A stretch of DNA of 7,053 bases from Bacteroidota bacterium. Its GTDB lineage: Bacteria; Bacteroidota; Ignavibacteria; Ignavibacteriales; Ignavibacteriaceae. The stretch's first letter is position 1. Each line of letters opens with the position of its first letter. The stretch is taken from assembly GCA_022567875.1 (NCBI GenBank), contig JADFGB010000052.1, positions 1-7,053 of the forward strand, read 5' to 3'. The notes under the pieces were generated by a model. It did no database searches and was not told the origin of the DNA. It was given only the letters and a program-made list of their open reading frames with translations. This document shows positions 6,929-7,053 of this stretch, one piece after another. The position numbers were made by a program, and so were the translations under genes.

Positions 6929-6957
6929 ATTTAAAAGAATTAAATATTTAATATCAA
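6929..6957 (-). promoter_or_regulatory. Candidate promoter of the protease-pyk run
   Basis: On the minus strand, TTGATA (6952-6957; five of six to TTGACA) is followed by a 17-bp spacer and TTAAAT (6929-6934; four of six to TATAAT). The implied 5' leader is about 25-30 nt. The spacer contains a perfect palindrome, ATTAAATATTTAAT (6939-6952). Only A and T are involved, so chance is a real possibility. Position and spacing are right for the first gene of the run. Confidence 0.35.
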
Positions 6958-7014
6958 AATTCTGATTATTAATTTACTAAATCGTCTCCCTTTTTACTAT
7001 TGATAAAAAATATG

Positions 7015-7022
7015 TACATTTG
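7015..7022 (+). promoter_or_regulatory. TACATTTG, matching the Bacteroidota -7 element TAnnTTTG
   Basis: An exact match to the TAnnTTTG word recognised by the Bacteroidota primary sigma factor. The nearest upstream TTG (7000-7002) is only 12 bp away, closer than the roughly 19-21 bp usual for that promoter class, so the -33 element is not supported. AAAGGAAG, an SD-like sequence, follows at 7033-7040. It would serve a plus-strand gene that continues past the window. This reading competes with the short open frame that starts at 7023. Confidence 0.3.
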
Positions 7023-7053
7023 ATGATAGTTGAAAGGAAGAATGAACGATTGA
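7023..7053 (+). CDS. Possible start of a plus-strand gene, cut by the window end
   Basis: From ATG at 7023 the frame reads MIVERKNERL and stays open to the last base. A later TTG at 7050 is in the same frame and follows the SD-like AAAGGAAG (7033-7040) by 9 nt, so translation could start at either. The more obvious ATG at 7042 is in another frame and stops after three codons (ATG AAC GAT TGA). Ten codons are too few to judge, no product can be named, and the real start may lie beyond the window. Confidence 0.25.
   Translation, partial: MIVERKNERL

Overview
The window is AT-rich DNA (about a third G+C by eye) from a bacterium, densely packed with genes. The long A/T-rich leaders, start codons mostly without a Shine-Dalgarno (SD) sequence, one TAnnTTTG-like promoter word and the overall protein character suggest the Bacteroidota/Chlorobiota/Ignavibacteriota group. 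This placement is an inference, since no rRNA or marker gene is present.

Layout. Positions 1-512 (+) hold the C-terminal part of a GT-B glycosyltransferase that begins outside the window. It converges, with only 4 bp between stop codons, on a run of five minus-strand genes. In transcription order (right to left) these are a Lon-family AAA+ protease of the LonB/LonC-like branch (4430-6895), pyruvate kinase (2994-4430, start overlapping the protease stop), the radical SAM enzyme of the AmmeMemoRadiSam group (1906-2916), an unrecognised four-helix membrane protein (1309-1830) and a YdfG-like short-chain dehydrogenase with a TTG start (517-1290). The last 158 bp (6896-7053) form a leader that probably carries the promoter of the minus-strand run. 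They may also hold the beginning of a plus-strand gene leaving the window.

Working together. Gaps in the run are -1, 77, 75 and 18 bp, so the protease/pyk pair and the membrane protein/SDR pair look cotranscribed. Whether all five form one operon is open, because the 77-bp gap has an inverted repeat and a weak candidate promoter. The functions do not make one obvious pathway: protein quality control, the last step of glycolysis, an orphan radical SAM enzyme, an unknown membrane protein and an NADP-dependent hydroxy-acid/semialdehyde reductase. I see no mobile element, CRISPR array, tRNA or rRNA, and no convincing new multi-gene system. The points most worth a second look are the radical SAM enzyme without its usual Memo and AMMECR1 partners, the protease with an intact P-loop but altered Walker B position, and the unrecognised membrane protein.
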